A stretch of 64,000 nucleotides of DNA from NCBI RefSeq assembly GCF_000238775.2, contig NZ_AFEJ02000003.1:1-64000 (forward strand), given 5' to 3'. The translations under genes were made by a program, and so were the position numbers. Positions within the stretch are counted from its first letter, which is position 1, and each line of letters starts with the position of its first letter. This DNA comes from Acaryochloris sp. CCMEE 5410 (GTDB lineage: Bacteria > Cyanobacteriota > Cyanobacteriia > Thermosynechococcales > Thermosynechococcaceae). The notes under the pieces are model-generated. The model was not told the DNA's origin and made no database searches. It worked only from the letters and a program-made list of their open reading frames with translations. This document shows positions 57,034 through 64,000 of the stretch, one piece after another.

Positions 57034-57450
57034 ATGGTTGTTGCAACACGCTTAAAAATTGGTGAGGTCTCCAAGCAAACCAGTACCTCTGTGGGGGCGT
57101 TGCGCTATTACGAGAGCCTTGGTTTGCTGGAATCAGAGCGAGGCGCAAACGGCTACCGCTATTACTCACAGGAAGCAGTGCAACAGGTGCTGTTTATTAA
57201 GAAAGTACAGGCTTTAGGCTTTTCTCTGGAGGATATCCATGAGGTGCTGACTGGGCATCAGCAGGGAGATGTGCCTTGTGAATTTGTCCAGTCACTGCTG
57301 CAGGACAAGATCGAACAACTTGAGGCGCAGATCCAGAAGATGATGGCATTTAAATCAGAGCTGGAACAATATCGAGATAGCTGGTCTACCGCTCAACTGC
57401 ATCCCCAACCAGGCGATATTTGTCCCCTCATTCAATCGGTATCGATATAG
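57034..57450 (+). CDS. MerR-family regulator
   Basis: 138 residues: LKIGEVSKQTSTSVGALRYY, NGYRYYSQEAVQQVLFIKKV and a helical dimer region. Cysteines in DVPCEFV and GDICPLI could be ligands, as in metal-sensing MerR proteins. It differs from the 22214 regulator. A near copy begins at 63664. A broken response-regulator gene starts 6 bases after its stop. Confidence 0.85.
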   Translation: MVVATRLKIGEVSKQTSTSVGALRYYESLGLLESERGANGYRYYSQEAVQQVLFIKKVQALGFSLEDIHEVLTGHQQGDVPCEFVQSLLQDKIEQLEAQIQKMMAFKSELEQYRDSWSTAQLHPQPGDICPLIQSVSI

Positions 57451-57456
57451 AAGACG

Positions 57457-57720
57457 ATGCGGGTGTTATTGGTCGAAGATGAACCAGATTTAGGCGCTGC
57501 CATCAAGCGTACCCTCACCCATTAGGCTTACATTGTAGATTGGGCTCAAGATAGTTTAGACGCTTGGGGCCACCTGGAGAGCCAGTGGACACAATATACC
57601 CTCGCTATTTTCGATTGGCTATTGCCGGGACTCTCTGGTGTTGAGCTGTGTCAACGCCTCCGCACTCAGAATAGCCCCCTACCTGTATTGATGTTGACGG
57701 AAAAGGATCACCCAGAAGAC
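57457..57720 (+). pseudogene. Broken response regulator (OmpR/RppA-like)
   Basis: MRVLLVEDEPDLGAAIKRTL, TH, TAG stop, AYIVDWAQDSLDAW, then LAIFDWLLPGLSGVELCQRL with the phosphoacceptor aspartate, and PVLMLTEKDHPED. The receiver domain is present but has one in-frame stop, and the gene ends abruptly near 57720, where it abuts the broken permease on the other strand. No DNA-binding domain remains. It might have recognised the 17-bp boxes. Confidence 0.75.
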
Positions 57721-58526
57721 ACCGCCGAAGCTGACACCGTTTGATTAGTGGATCGATGCCAGCGGAATATTGCCCATCGAGCCATTGAAAGTGGCAAAGG
57801 CCGCCACTGGACCGACCAAAATATTTTCTAGAACAGCAAAGAACCCTGGATTGGTGCCTTGCCCTACCCCAATGAAGAGTGCTTGGAAAAAAGATTTTGG
57901 GACGAAGGCGGCAATGATACCCGCAACGGTAAAGCCGACCGTTACATCTTTCCAGACCATTCCCCATTCCATGAAGTACTGACGCGCCACCTGCCGCCAG
58001 CCCTTTTTGCTTTGAAGTTTTTGGAGCCAGTCGTCTTGTTCACTATCCTCCTGATTGTTGCCGTCCTGCTCTCGAAGCCTTCGCTGGACCTTCTTCAGCA
58101 GCTTATTCGGGCGGGTCAGGTTTACCACTAACTACGTGAACAAAATCAGCAGCAGTCCACCGATATATTCCCCAGCCACTAGCTGCCAGCTTAGGAAGAC
58201 AGCAATGATGATGCCCAGCTCATCACTAGGTTGGTGGAGGCCAGCATGAACGCTAGGGTAGGTACGAAGCCCGCCCTTTTCTAAAACAGCGCTTTGGTGG
58301 TGGCTAGAGCTGAAAAGCTACAGGAGCTGGAGATAAACCCGAAAAAAGCGGCCAGGGTGATACTACCCTGGCCAGCTTCCCCCATCGCCTGCTCCATGCG
58401 ATCTCGGGTGACAAACACCTGAATGGCGCTACTGACGATGTAGCCCAAAATGAAAGCCCACAATACTTTCCAAAAAAAGCCGATGCTGGTGAGGGCCGCC
58501 TCACCGTAGAGTTGCCAAAAGTTCAT
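57721..58526 (-). pseudogene. Broken ArsP/UPF0718-type permease
   Basis: From ATG 58526: WQLYGEAALTSIGFFWKVLW, EAGQGSITLAAFFGFISSSC, SFSALATTKALF, then a stop, KGAGFVPTLAFMLASTNLV in a shifted frame, VAGEYIGGLLLILF and later ARQYFMEWGMVWKDVTVGFT and GPVAAFATFNGSMGNIPLAS. This is the permease family related to ArsP. It has nonsense changes, a frameshift and a truncated C-terminus joined to the response-regulator ruin near 57720. Confidence 0.75.
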
Positions 58527-58553
58527 GCATCAAAATCTTGTTGTCGTTAAGGG

Positions 58554-59363
58554 CTATACCACTGGCTTGAAGTCGTCGTGTACCTGAATGACAGTAGGCG
58601 GTAGTGATTCTAGAGACCGCGCTGCTTCCGGCTTACCTTCACCAGCCGCCGTGAAAATCAGGAATGCACCCATCCCAGCCATGATTGCATTTTCAGCAAA
58701 ACTGATGATGCCAAGTGGAGTCCTTGTGTTGCCGCCAACACAAGCACAATTCAAATCCAGCTTGTCAATATAAACTGCCTTGAAAACTGAAATACCGCCG
58801 CTGGTGCCAATCAGTAACGAGCTGATGCCAGTCACAAGTGGTGCCACACCGGACAAGAACCCCAGACCAATTAGCAGTTCTGCAAAAGGGTATGCCTTAG
58901 CGTATGGCTTGAAGCGCTGTGTAATTAGGTCATACTTCTGGAACCCTTCAACGAAAGCATCAATATCCATGAGCTTCAGCGATGCCAGCATGGAGAGCGA
59001 AACGCCCATCAGACCCGTCACTCCTAAAGAAGCCGCTAGAGTGATCAGTCCAGCCGTTGAAAAAACGGCAATAACGGGCGCATAGGAATACTCGGCTGAT
59101 TCTGCTTCAACATCAAAACGCTCAGCTAAGTCGGTGTAGCCGCCGACGCGCTCCTCCCCGAAGAAAATCTGAGGTGTCGTGGGAACGTTGTGCTTGGCTT
59201 TGAAGGTCTCAACTTCCTCTTTAGAGGTCAACTTGTGGTCTTCAAACTCAATGCCTTGCTCGTTGAGTAGGTTGATCATTTTGAGCCCCCAGGGACATTC
59301 ATGCTCTGGCAGGGACATTCGGTAGACTTTGACGGGTTCCTGGGTTGCAGTTTGATTTGGCAT
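58554..59363 (-). CDS. Glutaredoxin-MauE/DoxX fusion protein
   Basis: 269 residues. Residues 10-85 are glutaredoxin-like (YRMSLPEHECPWGLKMINLL, NVPTTPQIFFGEERVGGYTD), with CP-W-G instead of CPYC. Residues 95-250 form about four membrane helices of MauE/DoxX type, with NCACVGGN between helices. Likely acts in disulfide or metal handling at the membrane. Its promoter is of MerR type (59405-59435). Confidence 0.8.
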   Translation of the reverse strand: MPNQTATQEPVKVYRMSLPEHECPWGLKMINLLNEQGIEFEDHKLTSKEEVETFKAKHNVPTTPQIFFGEERVGGYTDLAERFDVEAESAEYSYAPVIAVFSTAGLITLAASLGVTGLMGVSLSMLASLKLMDIDAFVEGFQKYDLITQRFKPYAKAYPFAELLIGLGFLSGVAPLVTGISSLLIGTSGGISVFKAVYIDKLDLNCACVGGNTRTPLGIISFAENAIMAGMGAFLIFTAAGEGKPEAARSLESLPPTVIQVHDDFKPVV

Positions 59364-59404
59364 AGTTCTTCCTCGTATTCAGATACCTTTTTCTCAGATC
59401 ACTA

Positions 59405-59435
59405 ACCTAAACTCTCTAGTTGACTTGAGAGTCAA
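59405..59435 (-). promoter_or_regulatory. MerR-type promoter of glutaredoxin-MauE gene
   Basis: Minus strand TTGACT (59435-59430) and TTAGGT (59410-59405) are 19 bases apart around ACTCTCAAGTCAACTAGAGAGT. Confidence 0.65.
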
Positions 59436-59448
59436 CGTCATTCGCAGA

Positions 59449-59679
59449 TCAAGCTAGCTTGGCTCGACGTAGCATCACGGTGTTAATCGAAACGATGACT
59501 GTAGACGGACTCACCAGTAACGCCCCACTACAGGCTAGGGTAAAAGTCCCAGCGACAGAGGAATCCCAAAAACTGGGTTAATCCAGTTCGATCTAGGGAA
59601 AGCGATGGTCATGAGAGTCATAGCGGAATGGCTCTGGTGCATGGGTATGGTGATGATGTGCTTTTGAATAGTGAGCCAT
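59449..59679 (-). pseudogene. Internally deleted CopB-type ATPase remnant
   Basis: The frame starts at ATG 59679 with AHYSKAHHHHTHAPEPFRY and reaches RSNWINPVFGIPLSLGL, matching the first helices of a CopB protein (NWVNPILAIVVF in the intact one). It then passes directly to SGALLVSPSTVIVSINTVML and RRAKLA, the extreme C-terminus. All catalytic domains are missing: an internal deletion. Confidence 0.7.
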
Positions 59680-59780
59680 GGCGTTGCTCCTTGACGGCAG
59701 ATTTCTGTGTTAAAAGAGGTCACTGCTGTAACTGAACTGACGTGAAAGACAGTGACCTGAAGTCAACCTAAATGCTCTAG

Positions 59781-60870
59781 TTAAGTAGATAGCCAGAAAT
59801 ATTTACATCATAATAAGTGGTTTCAGTTAAGTTGATAGCGAATAGCTTGTAGCCCAATGAAACAACGTTTTATCCAGGGATTGAGCCCAGAAACCATCCA
59901 TTTACTCAGCCGGATTCATCGCCAAAGTCATCACCACCAAGTCCGTCAACGTGCCCATTGCATTTTGTTGAGTTTTGAAGGGTTCAATGTCACGGAGTTA
60001 ATGAGTATCTTTGCCGTCACCCGAAAAACGGTTTATACCTGGTTAGATGCTTGGGATAACCACTGCTTGGTGGGTCTGTATGATCAGCCGGGCCGGGGCC
60101 GTAAACCTAAGTTGAACGACGTGCAGAAGGAGCAAATCCGAGAGTGGGCAAAGATGACTCCGCATAACCTCAATACCGTGTTGGCAAAGATCAAAGAAGC
60201 CTGGAACATCAAGGTGAGCAAAACCACCCTCAAGCGCATCCTCAAAGCATGTTCCATGAGCTGGCGTCGTCTCAGGCGAGTCGTTGCGGGCCAGCCAGAT
60301 CCAGTGGAGTATGAAACCAAACGTCAACAGTTAGAGGTCTTGAAGTATCAAGAGGAAAAAGGTGAGCTGGACCTGAGATATCTCGATGAAAGCGGGTTTT
60401 GCTTAGTACCGTACGTTCCCTACGCTTGGCAAGAAAAGGGGGAGACGCTAGGACTTCCCAGTCAACGCAGTAGTCGATTCAATGTGTTGGGGCTGATGAA
60501 TCGGCACAATGACCTAACCTCCTATGTGTTTGACAAGAGTATTACCAGTGCAGTGGTGGTGGCCTGTATCGATGATTTTAGTCGGACCTGTAATCAACGC
60601 ACGATCGTGGTGATGGATCAAGCCAGCGTCCATAAAAACGCCGAAATCGAAGAAAAAATTGAGGACTGGAAAACCAAGAATATCGAAATTTTCTGGCTAC
60701 CCACCTATTCACCACATCTGAATTTGATTGAGATTTTCTGGCGTTTTATGAAATATGAGTGGATTGAATTTGCTGCCTACAAGTGTTTAGGTAGCCTGAG
60801 CCTGTACATTGACAAAATCCTTAAGGGCTTTGGAAAAGATTATGTAATTGATTTTGGATAGGTACTTAAC
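59781..60870 (+). mobile_element. IS630-type insertion sequence
   Basis: The left end GTTAAGTAGATAGCCAGAAAT near 59780 matches the inverse of the right end (GTTAAGTACCTATCCAAAATC, near 60870). The element encloses one transposase. Exact boundaries and a TA duplication are not certain. Confidence 0.65.
59857..60861 (+). CDS. IS630-family transposase
   Basis: 334 residues. N-terminal HTH (LMSIFAVTRKTVYTWLDAWD), then the DDE core: LDLRYLDESGFCLVPYVPYA, RTIVVMDQASVHKNAEIEE, and WLPTYSPHLNLIEIFWRFMK with the last glutamate. It is intact and of normal length. Confidence 0.9.
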   Translation: MKQRFIQGLSPETIHLLSRIHRQSHHHQVRQRAHCILLSFEGFNVTELMSIFAVTRKTVYTWLDAWDNHCLVGLYDQPGRGRKPKLNDVQKEQIREWAKMTPHNLNTVLAKIKEAWNIKVSKTTLKRILKACSMSWRRLRRVVAGQPDPVEYETKRQQLEVLKYQEEKGELDLRYLDESGFCLVPYVPYAWQEKGETLGLPSQRSSRFNVLGLMNRHNDLTSYVFDKSITSAVVVACIDDFSRTCNQRTIVVMDQASVHKNAEIEEKIEDWKTKNIEIFWLPTYSPHLNLIEIFWRFMKYEWIEFAAYKCLGSLSLYIDKILKGFGKDYVIDFG

Positions 60871-60887
60871 AAGAGGTTCAAGAATCT

Positions 60888-61466
60888 CTATTCGGGGCTT
60901 AAGGAAAAGTCTGGCAGTGGTCTCACCTCTACCTCGGCTGGTGTATTTGCCGCGCCATTGTCTCTGATATCAGCAATCAACCACTCCATCTCTTTAATTT
61001 CTCGGCGTTGGGCTTTGATAATTTCATCTGCCAATTCACGAACCCGCGCGTCCTTTATCCGAGCACGTTCACTCGTCAAAATTGCAATGGAGTGGTGGGG
61101 AATCATACCTTCCATGTAGTCCACATCACTGACCGTAATTTGGCTACGCACCAGCCATAACGCTACCCCAAACAGTAGAATGGCGAGCGAAAAGATGGCG
61201 ATGTTCATCTTTCTGCTCTTATACATGTTCAGCATAAATCCCAACATGATCACCATCATGGCGGCTCCCATAATCAGGGCCATGAACACTCGTGTTTCGC
61301 TGAACCAAGCGTGATCGAGAATTTGGTAAGAGTGCAGGTACATCAAGAAGAACATGGTCACGATTGAGGTGCCAATCATGGCAAAGAACTTGACGTAGCT
61401 TCCCTGCATTCTGCTGTGATTCTGGATCCCTGTATGGCTTGCGATCTCGCTATCTCTGGTAGTCAT
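60888..61466 (-). CDS. DUF305 membrane protein
   Basis: 192 residues with three hydrophobic helices (MIGTSIVTMFFLMYLHSYQI, FMALIMGAAMMVIMLGFMLN, IAIFSLAILLFGVALWLV). A DUF305 tail follows: DYMEGMIPHHSIAILTSERA and REIKEMEWLIADI. The M-x-x-HH motif may bind metal. Often next to copper genes. It ends just beyond the IS630 element. Confidence 0.85.
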   Translation of the reverse strand: MTTRDSEIASHTGIQNHSRMQGSYVKFFAMIGTSIVTMFFLMYLHSYQILDHAWFSETRVFMALIMGAAMMVIMLGFMLNMYKSRKMNIAIFSLAILLFGVALWLVRSQITVSDVDYMEGMIPHHSIAILTSERARIKDARVRELADEIIKAQRREIKEMEWLIADIRDNGAANTPAEVEVRPLPDFSLSPE

Positions 61467-61516
61467 AGAATTTTCCGGTAAAAGGACTGTGACAAGAAAG
61501 CTGAAGGTCTAGCACC

Positions 61517-61852
61517 TTACTTGGCTACGCTTGCGATTTGACGGTAGGCGTCAACTGCTCTACGACAAGCCTGAGCACACTTTTTGCAGTGTTCCATCTC
61601 GTGCTGTTCACACTCTTGAGCGCAAGCTTCACAAATTTCGGCACAAGCTCTCGCGAGGTGGGCAACAAAGTAGGAGCCACGAACCATAAAGGTCGCCGCT
61701 GTACGGCAGATTTCAGCGCAATCTAAACAAGTGCGGGCACACTTGGCCATCTCTGGTTTACCGATGCAGGCTTCGGTACAGTGTTCACACTCCACCATGC
61801 ACTTCATGGCCTCATCAAAGCTAGACTGATATTCTTCGTGATTAAGCAGCAT
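61517..61852 (-). CDS. Four-helix copper-storage (Csp-like) protein
   Basis: 111 residues with CMVECEHCTEACIGK, CARTCLDCAEICRTAAT, ACAEICEACAQECEQH and CKKCAQACRRAVDAY: about 16 cysteines on four helices, the pattern of cytosolic Csp3-type copper-storage proteins. No signal peptide. It could hold many Cu(I) ions in the bundle core. Minus strand; the box at 61976 lies just beyond its start. Confidence 0.88.
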   Translation of the reverse strand: MLLNHEEYQSSFDEAMKCMVECEHCTEACIGKPEMAKCARTCLDCAEICRTAATFMVRGSYFVAHLARACAEICEACAQECEQHEMEHCKKCAQACRRAVDAYRQIASVAK

Positions 61853-61975
61853 AATTCTTTCCTTGGTATGACGTTTGTAGCAAAATTTGTCGTTATCCGC
61901 ACCATAGTTTTCTCACTTTGCAGATGCGTCTACCAGAGGTTAGAAAGGCAAAATCTATCGAATGCAGTAGGGCGA

Positions 61976-61992
61976 TCTCATCCTGATTTCAT
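61976..61992 (+). promoter_or_regulatory. 17-bp box between Csp and MBL genes
   Basis: TCTCATCCTGATTTCAT lies between the minus-strand Csp gene (start 61852) and the plus-strand MBL gene (62211), so it could act on either. It is identical to the box at 20624-20640 on the opposite strand. Confidence 0.55.
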
Positions 61993-62210
61993 ATTTGTAT
62001 GCTGATCGATTTAATGTCTCTCAACCCAGTCCTGTTGGGCTGATTAAAACAGTAATACTTTGCAATAAGAAACAGTAGCAGAACTTCATTTCTATCTCAT
62101 AATTATGTGGCCTAATCAATAAGGAGGCTGTCTACCCCGGTTCTTGAAATAAGGGTCAGCCGAGGTATAAGGCAGTTCCCTAGATATCTAATTAACTGAA
62201 GGGCTAAACG

Positions 62211-62909
62211 ATGCTGTTTCGTCAATTGTTTGATAGTGAATCAAGTACCTACACCTACCTGATTGCAGATCCTAAGCTTAAGGAAGCCATACTTGTTGAT
62301 CCGGTCCTGGAGCAGGTAGAGAGAGACTGCCGATTGCTGAAAGAACTGGACCTGACTCTCCGCTATTGCCTAGAAACCCATATTCATGCAGACCACATCA
62401 CTGGCACTGGCAAGCTGCGGGAACTGACGGGTTGCCGAGGCATTGTCCCCGATCAGGCTCAGGCAAGCTGCGCGGATCGACAGATTCAGGATCTGGAGAT
62501 TTTGGAACTCGGTGAGATTGTGATTCAGGCGATCGCAACCCCAGGGCACACTGACAGCCACATGGCTTATCACCTCAACAACAACGCAGTTCTCACTGGC
62601 GATTCTCTTTTTATCAGGGGGTGTGGGCGCACCGATTTCCAGAGTGGTGATGCAGGTATTCTGTACGATTCCGTCACCCAGCAGCTGTTTACGCTACCGG
62701 CCCCCACGCTCGTTTATCCGGCCCACGACTACCGAGGATGTACTGTTTCGACGATGGGTGAAGAGCTGCGATGGAATCCTCGGTTTGCAGGCCGAGACCG
62801 CAACGGTTTCATTGACTTTATGAACCATCTAGACCTCCCTGATCCCAAGAAAATGATGGAGGCGGTTCCTGCCAATGAGCAATGTGGCCGGACATCGGTG
62901 GCGGCATAA
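62211..62909 (+). CDS. MBL-fold hydrolase, persulfide-dioxygenase-like, copy 2
   Basis: 232 residues, close paralogue of 50924-51622: ETHIHADHITGTGKLRELTG, TPGHTDSHMAYHL, VYPAHDYRG. Same length and all metal ligands. Followed by a DUF2933 gene as in copy 1. Confidence 0.85.
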   Translation: MLFRQLFDSESSTYTYLIADPKLKEAILVDPVLEQVERDCRLLKELDLTLRYCLETHIHADHITGTGKLRELTGCRGIVPDQAQASCADRQIQDLEILELGEIVIQAIATPGHTDSHMAYHLNNNAVLTGDSLFIRGCGRTDFQSGDAGILYDSVTQQLFTLPAPTLVYPAHDYRGCTVSTMGEELRWNPRFAGRDRNGFIDFMNHLDLPDPKKMMEAVPANEQCGRTSVAA

Positions 62910-62931
62910 GTTGATGACAAGGAGACTGAAT

Positions 62932-63141
62932 ATGGCTCAGCATTTTCGTTGGCGCTGGCGATCGCCAGTTGGCATCGCGCTGTTAGTCTGTCTGGGGGTG
63001 GCGACCTTCCTGGTCGTCACCAAAGCGCCTGCCCTATCCTGGCTGTTTCTGCTGGTTTGTCCTTTGATGCATCTGTTTATGCATGGGGGACATGGAGGTC
63101 ACAGTGGGCAGGGCAACCAGGAAGAGAGCGATAGGGATTGA
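62932..63141 (+). CDS. DUF2933 protein, copy 2
   Basis: 69 residues from ATG 62932 (AAGGAG upstream). VGIALLVCLGVATFLVVTK and WLFLLVCPLMHLFMHGGHGG are membrane helices; the His-rich tail is shorter than in the copy at 51654. 22 bases after the MBL gene. Confidence 0.75.
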   Translation: MAQHFRWRWRSPVGIALLVCLGVATFLVVTKAPALSWLFLLVCPLMHLFMHGGHGGHSGQGNQEESDRD

Positions 63142-63188
63142 TGAATACTCTAATCTACAGTTTCTGCTGTCACTAACGAGAAAAAGAC

Positions 63189-63219
63189 TTGACCTTGAAG
63201 TCAGGTAGAGCGTTTAGGC
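63189..63219 (+). promoter_or_regulatory. MerR-type promoter of thioredoxin-like copy
   Basis: TTGACC at 63189 and TTAGGC at 63214 with a 19-base spacer. Similar to the promoter at 21834 for the paralogous gene. Confidence 0.5.
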
Positions 63220-63247
63220 TGAGCCTAGAACCATTGAGGATATTGAT

Positions 63248-63524
63248 ATGGCCGAGCGCTCTATTGAAATTTTTACCGCTGGGTGCCCACTATGCGATTC
63301 TACCGTTGAGCTAGTTAGAGGGCTAGCCGCGTCTGAATTTCCAGGTACAGGTTTGGGATCTACACAAAGGCTGTGCAGCTAATGAATGTCGAGACAAAGC
63401 AGCGCAGTACGGAATCCACCGCCTTCCAGCAGTAGTCATTGACGGTCAACTGGCAGAATGTTGCCAAAACCAAAGGCCCATTTCCCGTGAATCACTCATT
63501 GCATCTGGCATTGGACAGGACTGA
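63248..63524 (+). pseudogene. Thioredoxin-fold protein, third copy, frameshifted
   Basis: MAERSIEIFTAGCPLCDSTV, then one extra base near 63341; restored reading FQVQVWDLHKGCAANECRDK and AAQYGIHRLPAVVIDGQLAE, CCQNQRPISRESLIASGIGQ. It parallels the intact gene at 21898 over its whole length. Confidence 0.75.
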
Positions 63525-63532
63525 AGCCTTCA

Positions 63533-63549
63533 TCTCATCCTGATCTCAT
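63533..63549 (+). promoter_or_regulatory. 17-bp box upstream of second merR copy
   Basis: TCTCATCCTGATCTCAT, 115 bases before the MerR start at 63664, in a stretch nearly identical to 56900-57045. Confidence 0.55.
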
Positions 63550-63663
63550 CATGTCCTGCCAACCTAGAATAGTGGGATATTCGCACAGGAATGCGAGCCG
63601 CCTTGATCCTATAGCTGACCAGAGGGTTTAAGGTTGAGTTAGCTACTCTGAGAGGACCGTTCA

Positions 63664-64000
63664 ATGGTTGTTGCGACACGCTTAAAAATTGGTGAGGTCT
63701 CCAAGCAGACCAGTACCTCTGTGGGGGCGTTGCGCTACTACGAGAGCCTTGGCTTACTAGAATCAGAGCGAGGCGAGAACGGCTACCGCTATTATCCCCA
63801 GGAAGCGGTGCAGCAGGTGCTGTTTATCAAGAAGGCACAGGCTCTTGGATTTTCTCTGGAGGATATCCATGAGGTGTTGACTATGCATCAGCAGGGAGAT
63901 GTACCTTGTGAATTTGTTCAATCTCTCCTTCAAGACAAGATCGAACAACTTGAGGTTCAGATCCAGAAGATGATGGCATTTAAATCAGAGATGGAACAAT
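63664..64000 (+). CDS. MerR-family regulator, second copy, cut by window end
   Basis: Nearly identical to the regulator at 57034-57450 (LKIGEVSKQTSTSVGALRYY, NGYRYYPQEAVQQVLFIKKA). At least 112 codons are present; the end lies outside the window. The upstream DNA is also duplicated, so this is a segmental copy. Confidence 0.85.
   Translation, partial: MVVATRLKIGEVSKQTSTSVGALRYYESLGLLESERGENGYRYYPQEAVQQVLFIKKAQALGFSLEDIHEVLTMHQQGDVPCEFVQSLLQDKIEQLEVQIQKMMAFKSEMEQ

Noticed and set aside
1-64000. tRNA or rRNA genes
   Set aside because: None recognised by eye on either strand; a structure-based scan could not be run.

Overview
The window looks like a cyanobacterial replicon, most likely a plasmid or a strongly plasmid-like accessory region. 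The HIP1 octamer (GCGATCGC) recurs throughout, for example at 10765, 11627, 12799, 13903, 15700, 20093, 40581, 53916 and 62956. DUF1830, DUF2808 and DUF2933 proteins typical of cyanobacteria are present, as is a Xfp/GlgP carbon island. The genus cannot be fixed from sequence alone; an Acaryochloris-like organism is a guess. No rRNA, tRNA or CRISPR array was seen.

Region 1 (1-14.7 kb) is decaying plasmid and transposon DNA. It holds a ruined UvrD helicase with an embedded DnaQ-like exonuclease (minus strand) and a ruined protein that I read as a telomere-resolvase (protelomerase)-like recombinase. Next to them are an orphan Phd-type antitoxin and a complete but frameshifted tniQ-tnsC-tnsB set (7195-10277, minus strand). 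Its proteins match those of type V-K CRISPR-associated (Cas12k) transposons, including a short zinc-finger TniQ of about 172 residues. The tnsB-proximal transposon end is at 10369-10712, with five 18-bp transposase-site repeats. A second end of the same family lies at 12844-12889. No cas12k, tracrRNA or CRISPR is visible; the other end of the element would lie left of the window. A frameshifted sigma factor and several small plasmid genes follow.

Region 2 (15-23.4 kb) is metal resistance: an RND efflux pump (cusA-like), a YtkA-domain lipoprotein and an adaptor that carries the same YtkA domain. Next come two thioredoxin-fold proteins, MerR, MerF and an Fe-S metallochaperone.

Region 3 (25-45 kb) is a carbon/redox island: a YHS-domain alpha-glucan phosphorylase, a methyltransferase and two FAD oxidoreductases; then class I aldolase, a histidine phosphatase, a second glycogen phosphorylase and phosphoketolase; then a CopB-type P-ATPase, a DUF1830 protein and a LysR regulator. 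Together these would take glycogen to glucose-1-phosphate and, through phosphoketolase, to acetyl-phosphate. The long AT-rich spacers hold several MITEs and a three-copy conserved block.

Region 4 (45-64 kb) is a copper/heavy-metal and sulfur island: DUF2808, a His/Met-rich periplasmic protein, a CopZ-like chaperone, CopA, a double cupredoxin, a persulfide-dioxygenase-like MBL protein, DUF2933, an isoprenylcysteine-methyltransferase-like protein, DUF1326 and an MFS pump. From 54.9 kb on it is a rearranged, partly duplicated copy of the same material. This part has broken response regulators, a metallochaperone split by an ISKra4-type element with a 9-bp target duplication, a broken permease and an internally deleted CopB. 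It also has IS630, DUF305, a Csp-like copper protein, and second copies of MBL/DUF2933, the thioredoxin-like gene and merR.

Two regulatory signals tie regions 2 and 4 together. One is MerR-type promoters with 19-20 bp spacers inside ACTCTC...GAGAGT palindromes. The other is a 17-bp box (TCTCATCCTGATTTCAT and variants) upstream of several operons, which looks like a response-regulator site.
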